Below are positions 58,600-64,000 of a stretch of 64,000 nt of DNA, one piece after another. The stretch covers positions 8,202,001 through 8,266,000 of the forward strand of contig CM060837.1 of the NCBI GenBank assembly GCA_030762175.1, written 5' to 3'. Both the position numbers and the translations under genes were made by a program. Position 1 is the stretch's first letter. Each line of letters starts with the position of its first letter. This DNA comes from Metallyticus violacea. Its lineage: Eukaryota; Arthropoda; Insecta; Mantodea; Metallyticidae. The notes under the pieces are model-generated. The model saw only the letters and a program-made list of their open reading frames with translations, was not told the origin of the DNA and made no database searches.

Positions 58600-59060
58600 A
58601 GTCTGTCCATCATAAGTTTATAGCGTATGTCAATAAAAGCATGTGGCGGAAATAATTTTGATGGCTGAAGCCTCTTTACTTCCAAATTAGTTCGCGAAGT
58701 AGTGCCGCATATAAAATGATTATACTCAATTGTTTGTACGCCTTTCTATTTCTTTTTGTTACTTGTAGTGTGAAGTATAAGATATTTTGTTTGCATTTCT
58801 ATTAAGAACTAGTGTTTTTTTTTTTCGAAAGAATATGAATAACACAGGCGATGAAATCGTAAAAATAACGGCCTAGTTTATAAGCGTTTCAGCTGGCGGT
58901 ATATGCTAGAGCCAATAGCAACAAAGGGGACGGGAAAAGCGGGAATTTTGAAGTAATATTGTACTATAAAGTTACGATGACAGATTATACAAACATTGTT
59001 TATATGCGATGATTTTCGCAAGTAAATGCATAGCCTTCTATTGTTCTATTGCTTATATTA
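58600..59060 (-). repeat. RepX copy E, deletion derivative
   Basis: 58600-58775 matches 53772-53945, and 58840-59000 matches 56255-56410. It therefore contains the two outer ends of copy D without the array and centre. Confidence 0.6.
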
Positions 59061-60765
59061 CCATTGTTGATATTATAAACATTTATCTTTTGCGCAGATC
59101 TTAGCTTTGAGCTCGACGGACATCCAATGCTATTCAAGGAGATGACTGCGAACACCAATGGCTGTCATTTCTCCTGCAAGCATCTAAGAAGAGAGGCCTT
59201 CAGAAGCAGTTTATTTAAGACTTTTATATAATATATTCTATTATCATAATGGATATTTCAATCAGACAATGATACATAAAGTACAAATTGTGTGTGTGTG
59301 CGCTCGTGCATGTTCGTGTTCTCAATTCATAAGAGTATGCTCATTAATATTATTTATTGTTTATGTCTAATGCATACATGACAACAATGTGTATTCATAA
59401 ACACATAATACTACATTTGTCATGTCTGTAATATAAAATTAAAGAATGTATACCATAAGTACTTAAATTGCTGTAGTGTAAAAACAGTTATTACGATTTT
59501 TTCAATTGCTTCTGCATAGATTCATCTTTGCAATAAAGAACTGTAACTTTCTTATATTGGCAACACTTCCTTTGAAATACCGTTGGCTCCAAACATTTAA
59601 CTTGCTTCTCTGATTAAACTGCAACAATTGATGTGATCGAAACGATAATGCAGTATATCAGCTGTATATTATTCTGCCATATATCATGAGGATAGATAAA
59701 AAAAAAAAAAAAAAAAAAAGGACTAAGCGTATGAATGTGTTTTTAATATACCTATTTTTGTACGAATACATGCTAAAAAAAACTTCGCGATAATGGTTAA
59801 TTAAATATTGCACATTAAATTATGCCTCGGTTATTTCCTATAACACAAAATATGATAATGATATGCTGTTATCATTAGGACCCAATTTTAAGATTTTTGT
59901 CTATTTTATATCTTGCTGTTAAGCATAAATGTTACAGTTAATTATCCACTTCACAGCAAAATACGTGTACTCTGTTAAACCTGAAAATGACTAACTTACA
60001 ATGAAATTAAGATTCAGTTTGTTAATCTTCTAGTATTGCTATGTGTATAATACGTGTAGATAATGATAAAACAAAAGTATGTTAAAACAATGTTTTTAAT
60101 AAATAATCACAAGGTTATGCTATATGAGCACATGTCTAACAATTCATCCATTAAAAAGAATTGTTTGCCCTTTGTTGATTATGACGCATCAATTCATCCA
60201 TTTTGTTGATTATGACGCATCTCATTATTGCTAAGATATTCGTTCTATTATCGAGTCATACCTTTGATTGTATTGTATTGTAATAATATAATAATATAAT
60301 ATTTGTAGTAATACTCGTTATGTTCAGAAAGGTTTCTTTTTAGAAATATAAAGTAGAAGTGATGTTAAACCGTCAAAAGATGAGTATCAAGTATGTTTAT
60401 GAAGTTTATTATCAAACAAATGCTTTTATTTATTTTCCTTTGTTTTAGTCATCCTATCGTAAAAATTCATATTAAATTATTTGTATTATATTAATGATTT
60501 GTTATATTATTAAAAATAATAAAAAGTTTAATGTATTAGGTATACCTATATGCGCTTTTTGTTTTAAACTTTAATACAATAAACAAATGTTGATAAACTA
60601 ACTACATTAAATAGTGTAGTTATATGATGGAAATCCAGTTATTTATTTGTGTTTCCTGTATTAAATTTTCATAATTTTAGAAGTAATACTTTCTTTAAAG
60701 CTGTATTTGTTCACTTTGTATGTTTGGTTAATCCATGTCATGTAATTTTTTGTTTGTTTAGTATA

Positions 60766-60822
<57 letters not shown>

Positions 60823-61795
60823 AGTGTGTTAGTAGAGAAATTACAAAATCCTATTTATTTTATTTTTCTTTTCCTGACTTTTCCGCCCTCAATTGATCAA
60901 AGAAAACGTTTTACACCTAAAAATTTCACAATGTACTGCGTTATTATATTAAAATATATAGTTTCTTGTAAAAGCATGTATTGACCATAAAGCATTGTTG
61001 AATAGCTTATAAAGGCCCAAAGTCTTTTAAGTTTTTTGAACCTATACATGATTCTTAAGATATGAAAATTATAAAGTGCTTATTTTCTAACTATCTATCG
61101 GGAACTTATCAACAAAACACAGCCGATGCAGTCAAAAGCTATCAATTGCAAAAATAATATCGTCGGAATAAAAATCTTGAGCAGTTGACTACAATACGTT
61201 CTTTCATTCTTTATTAAGAAAGCTATCGTGTACATTTGTGTGAATTTTCCATGCGTCATATTGACGCACTGCTTAGTTTTAGAAATGATTATTATTGTAC
61301 TTCCGGTTAGTTAAACAGCTGCTCGCTCAATCCCATGTTCATGATGATATTATTGACATTTCTATGATTCTAAAACAGTTTTAAATTGCACTATATCTTC
61401 CTCAACTTTGCTTAATTTTGTTGCCAATGGTAAAACAGTTTATATTCTACACAGATATTCACTTATCCATAATAAAATTATTTTTTCTCAAATTTTCATT
61501 TCAGGATGCTCATAATTAATGTAATGGAAACGAATAACAACAACTTATATAATTCAAACTATTAAAACTATTTACCGGCTTTTATGGTTTCAAAATTATT
61601 CTTGACAGAAAATAATAATTTATTTTCTAGAATCATTACTTCAAAAGCAGGTGCATTGCTACAAAGAACATCGGAAACAAACTGCTAAACCATAGTGAAC
61701 TTTATTGATAAGTTAGAAGACCAGTTTTGTACTGTCTTAAGTATTAAATAAATAAAGAAATAAAACTACTTCGAAACCGCACCCGGTTTTTCCAT
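59061..61795. other. AT-rich intergenic region with simple repeats only
   Basis: Contains an A-run (59699-59719), a short repeat of tcaattcatccat...ttgttgattatgacgcat (60140-60220), and a (TTA)n run at 60768-60821. No coding or transposon signal recognised. Confidence 0.55.
60768..60821. repeat. (TTA)n microsatellite
   Basis: About 18 perfect TTA triplets. Confidence 0.97.
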
Positions 61796-61798
61796 ATA

Positions 61799-62952
61799 CA
61801 GAGTGATTCTAAAGTCCTTCCCTGGTTTTGGGGCCGATAGAACAGTAACCATGGCAGATTTGGCGGAAACGCTTATATCACTGGATAGAGTATATCTCCA
61901 AGTTTCTTATAGTGTTCCGGTGTCCTTCGTTGGTGACGCGGCAGGCATCAATCCTGTAGTCAAGCTCTTGCCACACACGTCCCAACATCTGGTGGTCGTT
62001 ACCAGCGACTGCATGCGTGATCTTCCCTTGCAGATGTGGAAAAGGCGGCGCGAACACACGATCTTTGACATGAACCCATAACAAAAATTCACATAAGGTT
62101 ACTTCAGGTGACCGTGGAGCCCACAGAAAAAGGGGGGTCTTCTCGAGCAGTACTCGAACGACGAGGAATTTCTAGACACTTGCGGGCGTCAAGATGAAAA
62201 TGAGGTAGAGCCCTATCTTGCTGATAAATAAAGACCTGGTCATCTGCATGTAATTGTCGCATTAGTCACTGTTGAAGCATGTCCAGATACACTGGACTAG
62301 TAACAGTTTTCTCCGGGGGGGGGGAAGACAAAGAAACAGCACAGGGAATCACGAATGTGTTCTACCACAACACTGTTTATGTGCCCCAAATGCGTACATT
62401 GTGACGGTTTACTTTGCCACGAATCTCGTCACTAAAACTCAGTTTCTAGGCAAAACCGTCTTCTTCTTGCCGCTCTTGAAAATCAACACAATATTGAAAA
62501 TGACGATTGTGATCCTCAGGACTGAGAGCCTGCAACAGCTGTATTCGATATGGTTTCACTTAATGTCGTTGATATAAAATACGCCAGACAGTTTGGTACG
62601 GAATCTCCAATTACTGGCTAGCGGTAATTGACAAATGCTTTTCGCATTCCTGACGGTCTCAATCGACACTCTTGGCCGGCCTTTCGTTGTCCATCAACAA
62701 GCAGCCAGTCGCTTCAAACTTTCCATATCGTGCACGATTTGTTTTGGCTGTGGGTGTTTCATACGAAATTTTCGTGCACAACGGAATCACATTTAACAGG
62801 CAAAAAGCCATGTTTTCGCTATGACTATCCTCCAGCGGTTAAATGAACAAATACGCCATGGTGCCTATTACGAATGCAAACTTGGAGAGATATTCATTCT
62901 ATTCCGCTATAACTGTCATGGTTTCTGTTCTATTGATCTCCGAAACCTCTGT
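61799..62952 (-). mobile_element. Tc1/mariner element, nearly full length, with long inverted ends
   Basis: Both ends begin (ta)cagag, and about 100 bp inward from each are similar in inverse (ccgatagaacagtaaccatg at left, ccaatagaacagaaaccatg-like at right). On the minus strand the transposase can be followed almost end to end: MAFCLLNV region, IQLLQALSPEDHN, FQERQEEDGFA, GKVNRHNVRIWGT, TSPVYLDMLQQ, QQDRALPHFHLDAR, and RVWQELDYRIDACRVTNEGH. Several frame changes and stops are present. This is the least deleted of the transposons here. Confidence 0.8.
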
Positions 62953-63219
62953 ATTGTGCAACACAGGAAACCAATCATAACCTGTGGATGCAATATAATA
63001 CTATACATTTAACAATCGAGAATGTGTTAGACTCTGATAGCGTTTCTTCAATTCAATCCACAAGTAGCTACATGCAAACAAAATTCTTATACACTACATC
63101 TGCGCTAAATTATTATAGTGACAAAATGTATAAACTGTTGCAGTGGAAAAGTCGCTGAAGTAACGAAAGTAAGTTGAATACAATGCTAGCCAAGAATTCA
63201 GGCTGTAGTGAGCGGTGAA

Positions 63220-63410
63220 ATACCAGTGTCATTTTAATAGGCGAATTAATGTGGAAGTAGAATTGGATTTAACTTCGTCAGATGTTTAGGTTTATAGTGG
63301 TCTCCATTATATCTTGTGGTGTTGAGTGGAGCTTTAGCCAGTACAAAGAAATTTCAAGAGACAATAAACTCAGTTCGACATAATAAAATTTAAAACAACG
63401 TTTTGTAACC
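63220..63410 (+). mobile_element. Possible hAT C-terminal fragment
   Basis: The frame near 63325-63385 reads VEWSFSQYKEISRDNKLSST, resembling the hAT dimerisation block (VERSFSxYKxxLxDxRxS). Nothing else of the transposase is recognisable around it. Confidence 0.4.
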
Positions 63411-64000
63411 CACTGTTCTTGTAATTCTTGATCTATTGTTAAGCAATAAGATCTTTAACTGGACTTTTTAATACCATGAAACTTAATAAAAATCAGCTAT
63501 TTTTGCATTATTTCCCACCATTTTTATAATAATTGAAGCTCATATTTTACTCGGTATTTTGGTAATTTTTAGTTCATATTTCGAGATTTATTATATATAA
63601 ATCCTTCCCCGGTTAGAAACTAGACACTAATCGCAAATATGGCCTTATGTTGCCATTGTCACAGTGTTCGTAATAACTATTCTAGGCGTTCCTGAACGTC
63701 CCCATGACATAGCGAGCATACAACTTGCTTATTAAAAAGAGCTGTCTTCCGCTTTGTAATGCAAAGATCATGTTTTTGACCTCTTAGAGATTTGCGTACA
63801 AAGAAAGAAAGGGAGAAACAACTGTATCAATAGATTGCCCGAAATGTGAGATGTTAGAACACGAATTATTCCCTCATTTTAAAATTCTTGTAAGAACTAG
63901 AGAAATTTGATTCACTAAAATCGTTCAGATGAATTAAAAATAAAAATGTCAAATTTCACTCGTAAAGCGTCTCATTGATGCACAGTTATAACTTTACTCT
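63411..64000. other. Window end, nothing recognised
   Basis: AT-rich sequence with no identifiable feature. Confidence 0.5.

Overview
This is a window from a eukaryotic nuclear genome, almost certainly an insect. It is AT-rich, holds one long gene with 1.3-4.7 kb introns, and is otherwise packed with decayed transposons (Tc1/mariner, hAT, non-LTR) and tRNA-derived SINEs. The small gene near 48.2 kb has an arthropod-type TATA plus TCAGT initiator. The TE mixture resembles that of large polyneopteran genomes (cockroach/termite type), but that placement is an inference and not proven by the sequence.

0-18.7 kb: one complete host gene on the + strand, the orthologue of SUPT3H/Spt3, the double histone-fold subunit of the SAGA coactivator. 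Six coding exons (372-444, 3998-4231, 7730-7958, 12668-12801, 16917-17089, 18396-18533) join in phase into 981 nt (326 codons plus stop). A poly(A) signal follows 140 bp after the stop. Its introns hold two related LINE relics, a possible third LINE fragment, SINEs, a near full-length mariner relic (6445-7645), a deleted mariner-like element (8585-9452), a hAT relic interrupted by a SINE, and a long hairpin.

18.7-48 kb: an intergenic graveyard. It contains several Tc1/mariner relics, a KIAA1586/ZMYM-like hAT relic (24.4-26.3 kb), an RTE-like LINE 3' end (36.0-36.7 kb), and several copies of two tRNA-derived SINE families (called SINE1 and SINE2 here) plus one copy of a third (SINE3). Two larger unnamed repeat families appear. 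RepX has an internal array of ~135-bp tandem units and embedded microsatellites. RepY has two copies, one of which preserves the empty site of a SINE1 insertion.

48.0-48.7 kb: a second probable host gene. A core promoter precedes an 84-codon ORF for a small secreted, arginine-rich peptide with two cysteines. I do not recognise its family, and it is the most interesting protein-coding candidate here.

48.7-64 kb: more mariner and hAT relics, another SINE3, RepX copies (one disrupted by a mariner), a lone RT fragment near 57 kb, about 4.5 kb of AT-rich sequence with no recognisable gene, and a degenerate Tc1/mariner element with ~100-bp inverted ends at 61.8-62.95 kb. No virus, CRISPR, rRNA or functional tRNA gene was recognised.
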